Program-made: the position numbers and the translations under genes
Origin: Amphirosellinia nigrospora
Taxonomy: Eukaryota; Ascomycota; Sordariomycetes; Xylariales; Xylariaceae
Direction: 5' to 3'
DNA length: 64,000 nt
Assembly: GCA_004123355.1 (NCBI GenBank)
Contig: SCHM01000003.1
Location: 4,483,058-4,547,057, forward strand
Shown: piece after piece, positions 1-12,294 of the stretch
How the letters are laid out: every line of letters starts with the position of its first letter
How positions within the stretch are numbered: position 1 is the first letter of the stretch
The notes under the pieces: generated by a model
What the model saw: the letters and a program-made list of their open reading frames with translations, nothing else
Databases searched by the model: none
What the model was told of the DNA's origin: nothing

Positions 1-837
1 CTCCGCTTGTCACGGCATACATGTACCGCATTCCACATATCGTGTACCTTACCTAGGTAAGGACTTCCCACTAATAAATAGCGCCGTCCGACAGCAAAGC
101 CAGACCTGCTCTGCTCCTTTTAGTTTTCCTAGGTAGCCAGCCACCCAGCCACCCAGCCCTACCTAGACCCTTTTCCTCGTAGCAAATGTGCCATGCGTCC
201 CCGCGACTCCAATCTCGGACAATGACAATCCCGCGCTGACAACTTCCAATTCTACCAGACGGCCTCTCCTCCACGACCTTGTGGTGACGTCAAACCAACT
301 TCCACCGGGAAAAGAGCGATGAGCGAGACACAGCCATTTTGCCCGTTAAATTTACCTTAAGTACGCTCTTTCCAGAGACAAACGAACAGCAACGGCCATA
401 CGGCTTTGCGACCCCAACCTGACCTGACCCGATCCGACCCAATCCCGGCTTTCCAACCGCAAACGATGCTCTGCCTGTTCAATTACCACTGCAGACGACC
501 TACCATTATTCCGCGATAACATTAGCTAGGGTGTATTCGCCAGTTAACCACTGCACCATTCCATATTGCATATTGACGCTGCTACCCGAGTCACTCCTGA
601 GCATACGAGCTCGACCACGCGTACTCTCGAGAAGTGCCCGACGAGCCCATATCAACAAATCTACGACGCAACCACCGCGATTGTTGACTCTATCTTAACT
701 CTAGCCGGGTCGTCCCTCTGAAGCAATAGGCGCTCTCTGCGGGTGATTGATATCTGCCACTTAACGTACCTACACCGCCTTGAAGAGGAGAGAAGAAAAA
801 GAGACAAAGGAAAAGCGAGAGGCACAGACACGACACG
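1..837. other. Intergenic / 5' region of the USP gene
   Basis: No gene seen. The stretch holds several CCTAGGTA-type motifs (near 51-58, 128-136 and 160-170) that recur in other intergenic regions. It becomes A/G-rich just before the start codon at 838, as expected of a 5' UTR. Confidence 0.6.
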
Positions 838-2966
838 ATGGCTAACAAACCGAAACAAATCTCGTTCGAGTCCGCTCTCGAAGAGGAGCGAAAGGAGATT
901 GAGAACCTGATAGCGATGTCACAAGCTCCGAGACGAGCGCCGTCGGCCGGTCCGCGATCTCCATCACCCTATATGAGGTCTCCTGTTCGTAGCATGCTGG
1001 ATATCGACAGCCCTCCGCCTCCACGACAAGTCACTCGGAGTATGCTCGACATCGACAGCCCACTACCCACGCCCTCGAGTACGCATACATCCCCTACGCT
1101 CCACTACAAGACACCCGCCTTGGACAACTCCACACGCCACCGCAGCATGTCTGATGCGGCTTCGAATCCCGTACCAGACCTCCCCCCGCTCGCCACCTCT
1201 TGTGAGCCCGAGAAACACTGATCTTACGTCCGCCTACAGATTTCATGATATCTTGCCAACCAACGTCGGACAAGCTTTGCCACATAAGCGCGGCTCAGCT
1301 GGTGCGGCCCGGGCCTCGATTGGCGAGGCGCTCCGCGGATCTGATCTTTCTAATCTAGTGCTACCAGGCGAGCCTGGGCGCCCCTTTGCATTCCGCAAAA
1401 ATAAGTCCAAGTCGCCAAACAACAGATTTTCCCTTCGGTCGAGCTCCCCATTCGCGAACACGTCCAAACGCTCTCCCCAGAGTAACACACTTATGTTGGA
1501 TAATGGAGAGGTCGTGGACATGAACAACGCCTATCGCCGCCTTTCAGATGCAAATCTGATCTACGGAGGCTCAAGCCTAGCCTCGCTCGCTCGCAAGAAA
1601 CCAGACGACTCAGATGGCTATGGACGAATTGCCAAGGACAATCTAAGTCCTTACGGGAGCTACTACCGGACGAGAGCGACGACGAGGCGAATTCCTCGGA
1701 TGAGGAAAACGAGAGAGGCCGAAAACTAACAACACGAGCCGAGTCAGAAGACGATCGAGGCACAGGAGCAGCTAAAAGTCTGCTAGCCGCTGTTGAGGAT
1801 GAACGTAGGTCAGCCCCGATACAAACAAAAAGGCTTAGAGACTAAACGTACGGCAGGCAAGCAGGTGGCAGTGCAACCTCAATATAGATCTCTATTTGAT
1901 GATCCATCGATAACTATCACGAGCCCCACTGGGGAGAGATCGAAACCGAAGTCGTCGAAACAGGTGGTTCAGCCAGCCACCAGCTTTGATCAAGAACCCA
2001 TCTCCGGGACGCAGACACCGTTCGATCCTGATCGAGACGCAGATGTAAATGCTATCAAGGCTGCGCAGAACCTCCAACTTTCTTGACTCCCATAATTTCG
2101 ACCCCCGATGCAAACCGTTCCATCCGAATCATATACCGGGGCGAGTTTTCCAAGATCCAAAAGAGGCCGAGGAGGAGCATCGTCGCCTAAGAAAGTACTT
2201 GGTCGCGACAGATCTGAGTGACGAGTCTACGCATGCCTTGGAATGGGCCATTGGGACGGTGCTCCGTGACGGTGATACCCTCCTCGCCATGTATTGCATG
2301 GATGAGGAGACTAGTGGCTCAGCCGACGCGGCAGTTTCGTATCCGACGAGCCAAAAGCGATGAAAGAGCAAGCGGCAGCGACCAATGCGATGGCCAAAGC
2401 AACCAACGCACGGGCGAGCCAGGGCAGTGGCAGTCCGAGTTCTTTCGCGTTCAATAGAGCGACAAACTCGCCGCGCTTACGGCGGCCGATGGCGGTAGCG
2501 CCACATCGTCGCCGGCGCCCGGATCGAGGGGCAAGAACAGATTAGAAGAGGAGAGGAGCGAGCAGCTGTGGACATCACAGAGAGAGTGTCGAAGTTGCTA
2601 CGCAAGACACAACTCCAGGTACGGGTTATTGTGGAGGTGATACATTGCAAGAACCCAAAGCATCTCATCACGGAGGTCATTGACCACGTCAACCCCACAC
2701 TCGTGATTCTAGGGAGTCGAGGGCGGAGCGCTCTGAAAGGGTAAGGCAGACACCGTCAATGCCATCCGCGAATGACAAGCTAACGTAGGTTACAGCACCC
2801 TTTTGGGTCCTTCTCCAATTATCTAGTGACCAAGAGTTCTGTGCCGGTCATGGTAGCACGCAAGCGGCTGCGCAAGAAGAGCAAATACCAACCACCACCG
2901 ATGAAGCAGGTCAACAATCTAGCCAACCCATCGGCAAGGAGCCTAGAGATGGCGAGGATCGACTAG
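838..2966 (+). CDS. Universal stress protein (USP) domain protein with long disordered N-terminus
   Basis: The USP fold is an alpha/beta nucleotide-binding domain linked to stress responses; the role of fungal long-form USPs is poorly known. The first ATG (838) opens a polar Ser/Pro-rich region carrying two near-identical SMLDIDSP motifs (about 990-1060), then a conserved patch (NAYRRLSDANL, about 1527-1560). The USP domain follows at about 2180-2900: RKYLVATDLSDESTHALEWA is strand 1 and helix 1, VILGSRGRSALKG plus GSFSNYLVTKS is the ATP-type G-x2-G-x9-G(S/T) loop, and VPVMVARK is the last strand. One clear intron is 2741-2795 (gtaagg...ttacag). The frame breaks at least five times (about 1165-1215, 1660, 1845, 2080, 2155, 2350, 2805), yet protein similarity resumes after each break, so these look like indel errors. 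Stop TAG at 2964-2966. Identity of the domain is firm; the exact protein is not recoverable here. Confidence 0.8.
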
Positions 2967-4671
2967 GCAAGCCAGGGATCTGGTGTTGTTGCACGAGGTC
3001 TGATGCCTTTTCTTTTTCTTTTCTTTTTATTCTCTTCCCCTTTCATCATTGCAAGTTTTTGATGCGGAATGAGCAAGCGGGCACAACACGCAGGGTGTCC
3101 GAAGGACAGCAGGTCACGTTTTTGGAATGATAGAGACTAGCGGTAGTTTAGGTCAGCCGATGGCTTAGCCTTAGCCGTGTTTACAGATTTCGTTAATTAC
3201 AGTTCCCCTCGGCGCTTCTGCCGTAGCACATGTACGGGAGGCTTCAAGGGGAGCCGATGGTGTCACCGCCTACCTACCCCCACTCGCTATAATGAGAGTA
3301 TATCCTCTCCGCCACCTCGTTGTTGCGAGTATAACTTATGTCAATGCTGCGTTGGTGATGGGTATTCTTATCGAGCGCTTCGAGAAGAGAGAGCTCCCTT
3401 TGAGCCAGTAGTGGTACACCGAATCGACATAGCCAAAATAGAAATGGTCTTATCAGAATCACCGTCTTAGCATGACCGGGTCGCGGTGGGTTTTTAGCGA
3501 TTCTGATTGGCACTGCGTGTTGTTTGTTTGTTTACCGTTTTCTACGACTGGGACTCGACTTATAGTAAGCGTCATGTGAGAGGGAAGAGTAAAAAGTGAC
3601 CAATTACGGGAGGGGTGGTGTTTGCCAAGATTTCCTGGGATTGGTTCTTGGAGGGTGGGATTGGCGGGATTGGCGGGTAGTGTACATCTGCGTGTTTGAT
3701 TGATTGCATAAGTCGTGGAGAGACGTTAAGTGCGTGCAGGAGGAGGGGAGCATTAGGTACCTAGGGGGAGGGAGGAGGGGGGGGACATCTAGTGTACATT
3801 TGGTGGGTTCATTAAAGTCCCCTTCTTCGGACGGGATTCGGACGCACTCTTCTTCGACATGTCTATCTACCCAGGTGCGCTACCTGAGTCCAAGTCCCGC
3901 TAGTCTAGATAGTCTTCAGATCTAGTGAGTAGGGTCTGAGTAGGGTCTCAGTAGGGTCTATGTATGTATCTCGCCCCATGCCGGACCCGTACCACGTAGT
4001 GCATTAGGGGCAGTGCCGTTACCTACTGTAGGTACATACCTAAGGTATATATACTATGTCGCTACTGCGCACCAATCAGAAGACGGCTAGTGGAGAGACG
4101 AGGGACATGCCTCTATCCTGCCTCTATCTCATTGGGCGACCCACCATGTCATGATACGAATGAACCCCAACGTTCACCATGTTCGACCACGTTCACATCC
4201 TCGACCTGCTCGAGGGAGTGCCGGCCAGGGGATGCTGGGGTATGAATATAATAATAACACGACGGAACCCCCCCCCCTCTTTCTCCCTTTTCCCAGATCG
4301 GACGTCGTAAAGTAAAGTTAAACCCAGGCAAACACGGTCGGACAACCCGTCGAGAACACACTCACAATTAATTTTAGGGCTTCGATAGCCGTCAATCGTT
4401 TGCGCCCCTCGCATTCCTGCACCCGGCTGGCGCATCTATACCCTTACTCTCATCGTACATCGCAGCCAATAGGGTCAGCGGTTCTATACGCTCTAGAGCA
4501 AAGCCCCCGGTCGCTGCTGGTCGCCCTTGCAGTTGGTCTCACCACAGTGACCCAGATCGAGCCGGTTGATTGGAGCAACGGCATCCCTCTCCCGCTGAGT
4601 TGCCTGCGACATCCCGGGCGGGGTTTCCCAACCTCTCGATTTCATATAGTCCCTGGTCCTGGACATACAGC

Positions 4672-4802
4672 ACACTACCTCTCTACCTGCTACCTACCAC
4701 TACCACTACTACCTAACTACTACTACCACCTATACTATCTATACCTACTACCCTACCTATCTACCTATCTACCTATTTACCTACCTAATCTACCTATCTA
4801 CA
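4672..4802. repeat. CTAC/CTAT microsatellite-like tract
   Basis: About 130 bases composed almost entirely of CTAC, CTAT and CCTA units (for example ctacctatctacctatct). It is the longest example of the tetranucleotide family scattered through the intergenic DNA of this window. Confidence 0.8.
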
Positions 4803-5080
4803 ATAACCAGCTCATCGGTCCCGCTATCCCAACGCCCAATCTTCAACCTCACCTTGCTGTCACTTGAAACTGCTCGTCACACTACTGTGTATCTTGTTAA
4901 ATATAGTATTTTCTCCCTTTCTTCCATGCGTCAGGCCATTGCGCATCCTTGGCATATACAATTCGGGCCGGCATTGCCTCATTCAAGCACTAGGTTTAAT
5001 CGTGTGCAGTTGTTGAGACGGCCTCGTTTTAGGTTGTAACCGCCATAAACTCAAAACGCGCAATACCAAAAAGCCTCTTA

Positions 5081-5113
5081 CCTTGCCTCGCCTCGCCTTG
5101 CCTTGCTTTGCTT
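5081..5113. repeat. CCTTG/CCTCG pentanucleotide tract
   Basis: Direct imperfect repeats of a five-base unit (ccttgcctcgcctcgccttg followed by ccttgctttgcttt). Non-coding, upstream of the membrane-protein gene. Confidence 0.7.
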
Positions 5114-5341
5114 TACCAAACCAACATATTGTGGCACCCCCCTCGGACCCGACAAACAGTTTAGATCTCAGACACCGACAGACGACAGAGTGAGCCAGTG
5201 AGCGAGTGAGGTAGAGAGAAAGAACAAGGTTGCGACAACAGCCCTGTCACCCGAGTCCTTCGCCTTCGATGCAGCCGCTGGTATCGGTGAATACGCATAC
5301 GCATATCTCACTTATCAGTTTCACGTTACTCCAGCACCTTT

Positions 5342-7617
5342 TTAGCTGCGCTTATACTATTCTTCGTTTTCCTCTTCACGTACGTCGTCTCGACTGGCGG
5401 TGTACCCCTTCGAAGCCTGTCACCCATTCGCTTTCCCAGCTTTGGCAGAAAAGCACCACCTATCGTCAACACCGACTCGCTTATCATTGAAGAAGTCGAC
5501 CAACTACGATTCAACAAGGGCCTGCCGGCGTTGCCCGCCCCTGAGACCAAACGACCTCTCCTTCAGCTGACGCAATCACCGCACTCCAGTCGATCCTCTT
5601 CAAGTCGCAGCTTGCGATCCCTATTCTCGTCCCGCACCAGAGCCCTCCCTGGTTCAACTTCAATTTCAGATCCAAGTCCAAGATCAAGTTCAAGACCAAG
5701 CTCAAGTTTGAGCTTAAGCGCAAGGACCACAAGATCCCAAAGTAACGCCGATAAACAGTTGGTTCGCCTCGCGCGAGACGATGACGACCATGTATTACTC
5801 CGAGGCCAGTCTGGACGACGTCGACTTCGCGACCCTAGTGTCGCCACCACCGAGGAACCTCAATCACCCAACGGCGCATTCCGACTGTGGCTCCTCGGTC
5901 GGGGCTCCCGACGTTCACGACGAGAGCGACGACAACCTGGATGACGATATATCAATCGATAACGGCAACTATAGCCCACCTGCCTGGCGGCGCCTCGAAA
6001 ATGGCGACCGTTGGTATGGAAGTTGGCGTAGCGGAAACGATGTCCTAGTCCGTCGCGCTTTGAACAAACAGATGCTGCTTGAGTCGACTACGATGGTGAC
6101 GTCTTTGAAGCTGCGCGCAGAACTCGCCTGCCTACTGGCAGCTTAAGTCCTGAGAAGGGGCGCACGCCAGAGTCAGATATCCGGGATGATGAGGACACCT
6201 TGGTTAAGCTTAAGAGCGAAAGCATACCCCCGATGAAGCAAGAGGTAGCTGAGGACCCGACAGAAGACCTGAGACAGAATAAGATGATACACATGTCTCC
6301 GACTCCTAGCAGAGACAATTGTGAGTGTTGGTTATCTAGGGTTTCCTCTATCATGTATCCTAACTGTATGTCTCAGATATTCGATTCGCGGTGCGCGCAG
6401 ATATTCAACAGCGCACAGAGCCCATCGACGCTGCTGTCAGCTTCTTTCAGAACACCTATCGTACTATTACGAAATCGTGGGCCAGCTTTGTCTTTGCTAT
6501 CTTTGTCGCCATGATGTCAATATCCGCAACTCGTTTGCTCTTCCAACCTGCTACGTTCCGCCCTGTGCCCGATCTTGTGAAAGTCGCAGGATTAGCGCGC
6601 TCTTTTGAGCCCCTCATTTACTACTCGGAAAATGGTGTCTCGCAAGTGGGCGATTTGCAGGCCACCGGGGTCGCCGTATGGGATCTTGGTGAAAGCGTGC
6701 GCTCGAGCAATATGAGTTCAGCGCCGATCATCGTCAAATCGCTTGACGAATTATCCGACAGTCTCAAAACACTTGCTGTTGAGCTGACAAAGTTCTTCGC
6801 TAATGTTGATGGCGATATCGACAGTATCCTGATTGTAATGGATTGGGCGCGGCGCGAGCTCTCCCAATTACACTCTCTCCCAAACCCACCCCTCTCTACA
6901 GCATTTTCTAATCTTCACAGCTTGTTGTGTTCCGCTGGTCTTCTCGAGGATCCAAATACGGGCGAAAGGACAAAATTCGGGACTGCGACGACAGCCATGT
7001 TTGGCATGTCGCAATCCCAACACACACAGCAGACTTTACAACGTACTTTTACAGAATTTCTATCCGTGCTTGAGGAAGCGATAGAAAATGAACTGCAGCA
7101 CTCGCTGGCGCTTTTCGGTCTATTCGAAGCTATTGATAGGCAGTTTCTCAATCTAGGCCGCCTCGTTGTCCGCGAATCAAGCGTGCAGGACGAGCAGCAC
7201 GCAGATCTACTGTCGTCGCTCTGGACGCGTATCCTCGGAGCCAAAGCCAGTGAGGTGAAGAAGTATGAACGCAATCGTGATTTGCTAGCCAACGTGCGCG
7301 AAAAGACGGTACGCAACAAGGGCATCCTAGTAGAGCACAACGGTAGACTCCTCACCCTCAAAGCAAACCTCGAGAATTTACGTCGCAAGCTTGTATCGCC
7401 TCTCGTACGGAACGTCAACAGCAGCACTCTCACACTCGAGGACCAGATCAAGGGTCTTGAAGACGTCGGCGGCTACCTTGAGGGTGTCCGTGCCAGGCAG
7501 AAGGGGAAGCTCATGGAAATGCTCTACGGCGACACGAGCGGCAGGCTACGAGCCCGCGTGGCCGCCACCGCTAGCGCGAGGCTCTTGGACGAGGACGCCC
7601 ACCACCGGTCCCTCTAG
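5342..7617 (+). CDS. Conserved fungal membrane protein of unknown function with coiled-coil C-terminus
   Basis: Not assigned to a named family. Protein-like sequence begins near 5396 with a Ser/Arg/Pro-rich disordered part (contains EEVDQLRFNKGLPALPAP), then an acidic part from about 5790 (MYYSEASLDDVDFATLVSPP; SPPAWRRLENGDRWY). An intron at 6321-6376 (gtgagt...ctcag) joins SRDN to YIRFAVRAD in phase. The last exon (6377-7617) is one unbroken frame: a single hydrophobic segment (SWASFVFAIFVAMMSISATR, about 6475-6535) and then some 340 residues rich in heptad-like Leu/Glu/Lys patterns, ending in an Arg-rich tail. This suggests a one-pass membrane protein with a large helical domain, perhaps of the nuclear envelope or ER (inference only). 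Frame breaks occur near 5770 and 6085. The true start is not resolved; the upstream frame has no ATG, so an additional exon or an indel is likely. Confidence 0.6.
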
Positions 7618-10062
7618 GATAGGGCGCGAGGTGTCGTTACTCGAGTGATCAACAGAAAGCCTCAGGTTACCACACGGAAGAAGGAGTGTGCTGATAAGGA
7701 TTACGTACGGAGCGTTACAGTTTACCTTGATAACGATCCCGTTGAGTAGATGTTTTGCTCTGTATCGACGCATGCGTCGAATCGGGAACGAGAGGGAGGA
7801 CTTGACGATGACAAAAGTACGCGGTATAAAGGCTACATGAGTGGATTCGGATACGTGGGCCCAGCCGGCCACCCTTCTACCCTACTAGTCAGCCCTCAAA
7901 AAGGGGTATCGTCAGCAACACCCTCCCTTGCTTGCTTGCGGCGTTTCGGTCTAGACTAGACGGGCGGTAGAACATGGATCGGACAAGGTATTTATTCCAT
8001 TCTATTTCATTTATTCAATCTTCTACTGGTTAGAGATTTTCAGCATTTTCAGTTTTTTCTTTCATCCCGATCTATCAGAGATGGACTGGCGGCTAACTGG
8101 ATAACAGCAGCCACGGGTCTTTTGATACACATGTATTTTTTTTAAAATCATCATTAGTTTTATCAGTATTGTTCACTTTGTTTTTTATCTGGGGCTCGGC
8201 TTACAGGTGTATGTCTGTGTCTAATCGGTGTTGGTGTTCTACACTGGATGGTCGGCTGCATAGGGGGTGTTTGTATCGGTTGCTTATTATCGGGCAGGTG
8301 TTATACTGTGTATTGTGTCTTAGCCTTTTTTGTTGGTTTCAACTGAAGTTGGATGGTACTTGTAAGGAATGAAGGACGGAATGGGATACATATTTTCTTT
8401 TCTAATATTTTTCTATCACTGTTCTGTTCCCTTCCTACTTATGTGTTATGCGTATTGTGTAAACCTAGTATACGATATTGTACGTCGGGGGGGCTAGTGT
8501 AAGATGATGGATGTATTAAGTGAGGAGATGCATAGTTTTGGCGCACCACATTGTATATGTGTCGAGTAATATGTATGTTCCCATCGATCTCATCAGAGGG
8601 AACTATATGCAGCATTCTATTAGGCCGAAGACCAGGAAAGAGGGAGATGACGTGTATTAATCTATCTAAGCCTTTTACATGTTACTACATTTGATGGTTC
8701 AACTTGAGGGGCTTTGGGACTTGGGATAGGATGACGGTTTCTTCAGAGGTGATGATTGGGGTATTATATGCATATTCTGTGTCAGGCATCTATCTAGCTA
8801 GCCGTTAATGCGGTCTTTGACATCTTTTTTGGCGTGCGATGGGTTGATTATATGATATGATTACCTATATTCAGATGTACTTATGTATGTAAAGATGTAC
8901 TGGATATGCTTATCTCGACTTTTCCTGACGTCTAGTAGCCTTGGCCGTGTTTTCGATCCAGTGTAGGCTTGGAAGACTATATATTCACTGTTTATAGTAT
9001 CTCATTTTTTCCAACGTCGGCTACGGTACACATGTTGTTATATTCGGGAATATAGATAGATTAATAGAGTTTCTAGATTTATAGAGTAGGCATTTAGTTG
9101 TCATATTTGGTACATAAGTATATAGATTGGATAAGGAGTACCGCGGCACATGAGTAGGTAGGTAGGTAGCTGCTTGGTTATTTGCTCGACGTTAGGTCTA
9201 GTGAGTTGGTGGAAGTTGCTATCACGTTCGTTTTATCAAGTATCCCCCAACTTTATATATCATATTCCGTCTAAACCTAAGCCCCAAGCCTCGAGTTTAG
9301 GTAAGATTCAAAGAACAAGGTTTGCGCCGCGCTCATGTTCCTGTCTATTTCTAATGGTAACAGATGGAAAAGAAGGCGTGCTGTCGTCTCTTACCTATGA
9401 GGTAGCGCCGAGGACTAACCATGAAGAATACGGCAAAGCAGCATAAAAGAAGTAGTCACCACGACAATCACGAAAGGTAGACGGAAATTCGTAAATCAAT
9501 GATTCAATTCTCTGAACGTTTCAACTAACGAGGCTTTATTCTCTCATTATGGGTTCCAGGTTCCACGAGGTCTCAAATAACAATCCTTTCTTAACTCCCT
9601 GGGCAAACAGGCCAAATGCAATTATTCGGTGCTAAAAAAACCCTGACTGGACAGAAGGAAACCGAAAAGAAGAAAACAATACAGCCTTTTTATGAAGCCA
9701 GATCCATCTCAGACAAATTGCTGAGATATCCATCACCGTGGGCGGCGAGCCGCAAGATCCAGATGCGGGCGCAAATAGACACAGGTCGTCCGTAACAATC
9801 ATGCCTTCTATATCCTCCAAACTCCGTGATGTGATTGTCGACAACAAAGTAGTGTGGCCCAACTCGCAACAATGCAATGCGAAATAAACAGAGACGTCGT
9901 CCATAGAAATCCTTCCTTCCTATCCACCAAAGTTGTGAATGCGAAAAACGTAACTCAGATGTCCCTCAGTGAGAATCGACAGGCTGAGCTACTCGAGTCC
10001 TTGCCATGCAGCTTCAGAGTGCCTTGTGATGCGTAAAGTGCGTATGCCGGTCCGAGAAGATC
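7618..10062. other. Gene-free intergenic region
   Basis: No coding region recognised. AT-rich from about 8000, with a (GTAG)4 run at 9154-9169. Long T-rich stretches near 7990-8060 and 8390-8420 look like a 3' flank of the upstream gene. Confidence 0.6.
9154..9169. repeat. (GTAG)4 microsatellite
   Basis: Four perfect GTAG/GGTA units in gtaggtaggtaggtag, one more member of the dispersed intergenic tetranucleotide family. Confidence 0.8.
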
Positions 10063-11015
10063 TTAGGCAATAGTCTCAGTGTCAACCTCTTGGGTATCGG
10101 CTTCGGACGAGCTGCTGGCTTCCGTCTTGGCTTTGGCTCTGGGCGGCGTTCGTGCCAAGGTCCAACATTCCGATTCGACGAACGCCCATCCGGCAGATTT
10201 AACGCTGAGCTTCTCCGCCATCTCAGCAAGATGAGGTGCCTCGACACAGCGGAGATTCTCGAAACGACTATCGGTGAGAAGCTCCTCGAACTTGGCTCCG
10301 TAGCGCTCGTAGGTGTTGTAGTAGACTTCGAGCTTGGGGACCTCGATGTCAATAGTGAGCTCCTCGAGAGAGGGAGGGAGCATTTCCACCAGAGACCAAA
10401 GTCCGACATACTCGTCGATCTCGTCATCGTCGGACTCCTCTTCTTCCGGATCGAATCCGTCCTCGTAATCATCCCAGTTGCGAGGATTATCGAGGAATCC
10501 TATTAGTAGCTCGAGGCCCACCACGAGCGTCTTGAGATTGACTAGGGTGTGAAGGGATTTAAAGGGGTAGAAAACGGCATCAGAGACTCGTTCATGAGCA
10601 CGAGGTGCTCGAGGTTCTGGCCGTGCTGGGCCAGCTCCTTGCCCATCAAGTCCAACCAGGTGTCGGTTTCGTCCGAAGGACGATAGTACACCAGAGACCG
10701 AAGGTTTGGACAGTTACACAGGATTTCATTGAAACCAAACTCATCAATCCCAGTTTCCACCAGTCGAACCTCACGCACCTCTGCACATGATGATTGCGGG
10801 ATGCTAGCTGTGGTGTCCCAGTAGCAGTTGTAAAACACAATCTCTTCAGCGGTCGATTGGGTCAACATGGAGTGGCCTGTGAAGCCGGAGACCGAAGAAA
10901 CGCAGACACTTCGCGCCTGAGATATCGGGCTGTTGCTCACCGTGCCGTCGCTCTCTGACTTCGACAGTTTCAGAGTCGCGGTACGACGTCCTAGATGAAT
11001 ACATGGTTTGGGCAA
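10063..11015 (-). CDS. Leucine-rich-repeat / F-box-associated-like protein (start unresolved)
   Basis: Two overlapping reading frames form one protein. The upstream frame (11015 down to about 10550) has LRR-like segments (VREVRLVETGIDEFGFNEIL followed by CNCPNLRSLVYY). The downstream frame (about 10550 to 10063) continues with LHTLVNLKTLVVGLELLIGF, an acidic stretch (EEEESDDDEIDEY) and PPSLEELTIDIEVPKLEVYY, then a Ser/Thr/Glu tail. They join if one base is restored near 10575-10585, where TTTT reads as TTTTT. Pattern and length resemble fungal F-box/LRR-type proteins of unknown target, but the F-box itself is not visible. The frame stays open upstream of 11015 (PDKLSALPKPC) to a possible acceptor near 11025-11030, so a first exon probably lies between 11030 and 11320. 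Confidence 0.5.
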
Positions 11016-12294
11016 GGCAGATAGTTTATCTGGTAGTTAAGAGATGTACTTGATGGCGAAGGAGTGGTGGTAGGATGGGTGCAGTGGTGCCTTCAAGTAG
11101 AATGAGCGTGCTTGTGTGTAGTAAGACGGCGTGCTTTAGATAGCGCACGGAAGCCGTTGGACCTGAAATTCACAGATATCAGAAATGTTGGCTTCGCAGT
11201 TAGCATTGGAATGGACGTACCAAATGATTGTGCTTACCCACTAGACTTATGGTTCAAGAGTCTGGTACTTGTGTTTGACCGGAACGCTGTTGTAGGGCTG
11301 CGCGGGCGACATTAACCAAGGACAAAGAACTGGAGGAGCTGAAAAGAAATTGCTTTAAAAGTCAAGTTTTGTCCCTTTGCCTAAGTGACGATGATGAGTT
11401 TAGGTGTGATGCGTTGGGTTGAGTGGGTTGGATCTGCAGAGAAGAAAGAAGTGGTAAGTGTGATGGGAGAGTTTGCAACGGAGTGCAAGACGACGCGGCG
11501 TTGAGTAGGGAAGTAGGAAAGTCGGATACCTAAGCTAAGGTACTTAAGTAAATTCGAGGTTCGACTCGAGGTTATAAACAAATGCTGCATCGACCTAGGG
11601 ATTACCTATAGTGCGCAACCTATCTACAGTTGCGTTATCAGTAGTTGGTTGCAACATATTCGCTAGACTTTAGCAGGAGCTAGATAGGTAGGTACGTACC
11701 CCTTCTGTTGACACGGTAACTACAAAGCTTGAACACGATATCGCGAGGTTAACAGGTACCAAAGGCAGCAATGGAGGAAACCACGCAAACACCAACATCC
11801 TAGATTCAAGCCATCATGACAACTACATGTAGGCCAGCGTTACTTTTCCTTTCTTATTCCAATTTCCAAGTGCTACTACATGTAGGTATGTAACAGCTTC
11901 CTTACTATATCGCTTCTGCGAGGGCCTTGTTCAACGCCCTGCCGTACCGCTGTTGCTTCTCTGAGGCTCGGTCTTGGGTTTTGAGTGCCCTTTGAATACG
12001 TACGTCCCTCCACGGCGTTTATAAGTGCTGTCCGTAGTAAGGGGCCGTATAACATTGGTATAACCCCACCGAGCTAGAATTTGCGACTCGGGTCTGGAAT
12101 TATCATCATCCGCGAAGTCAACGAAGGATGCCTAGGTATTTCGTATGGGTCGGATGTTCGACGTTCATCAGTGCATCGTGGTTGTATAGACCTAAGCGCG
12201 TTGTATCCTTGGGTCGAATGCTTTTCCAATTTGAATTTAGTCATAACAACCTCGGGTGACGTTCCTATCTTTAAAATAATACCGCACCTTTTTG
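11016..12294. other. Intergenic region, may hold first exon of the upstream minus-strand gene
   Basis: No complete gene seen. A short minus-strand frame starting with an ATG near 11313 could be a first exon of the LRR-like gene, but no splice set joins it convincingly. CTAGGTA motifs occur near 11690 and 11885. Confidence 0.4.

Larger units (their letters stand above)
2967..5341. other. Gene-free intergenic region
   Basis: No coding region recognised. It contains a pyrimidine tract just after the USP gene (about 3006-3035), repeated 'gtagggtct' units near 3927-3960, a 13-base C run near 4268, a CTAC-rich tract (4672-4802) and a CCTTG/CCTCG tract (5081-5113). Confidence 0.6.

Noticed and set aside
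4267-4280. Long C run (and G runs near 16304, 59150 and 59350) as possible G-quadruplex elements
   Set aside because: Single uninterrupted runs only; no four-tract arrangement, and run length is unreliable in this assembly.
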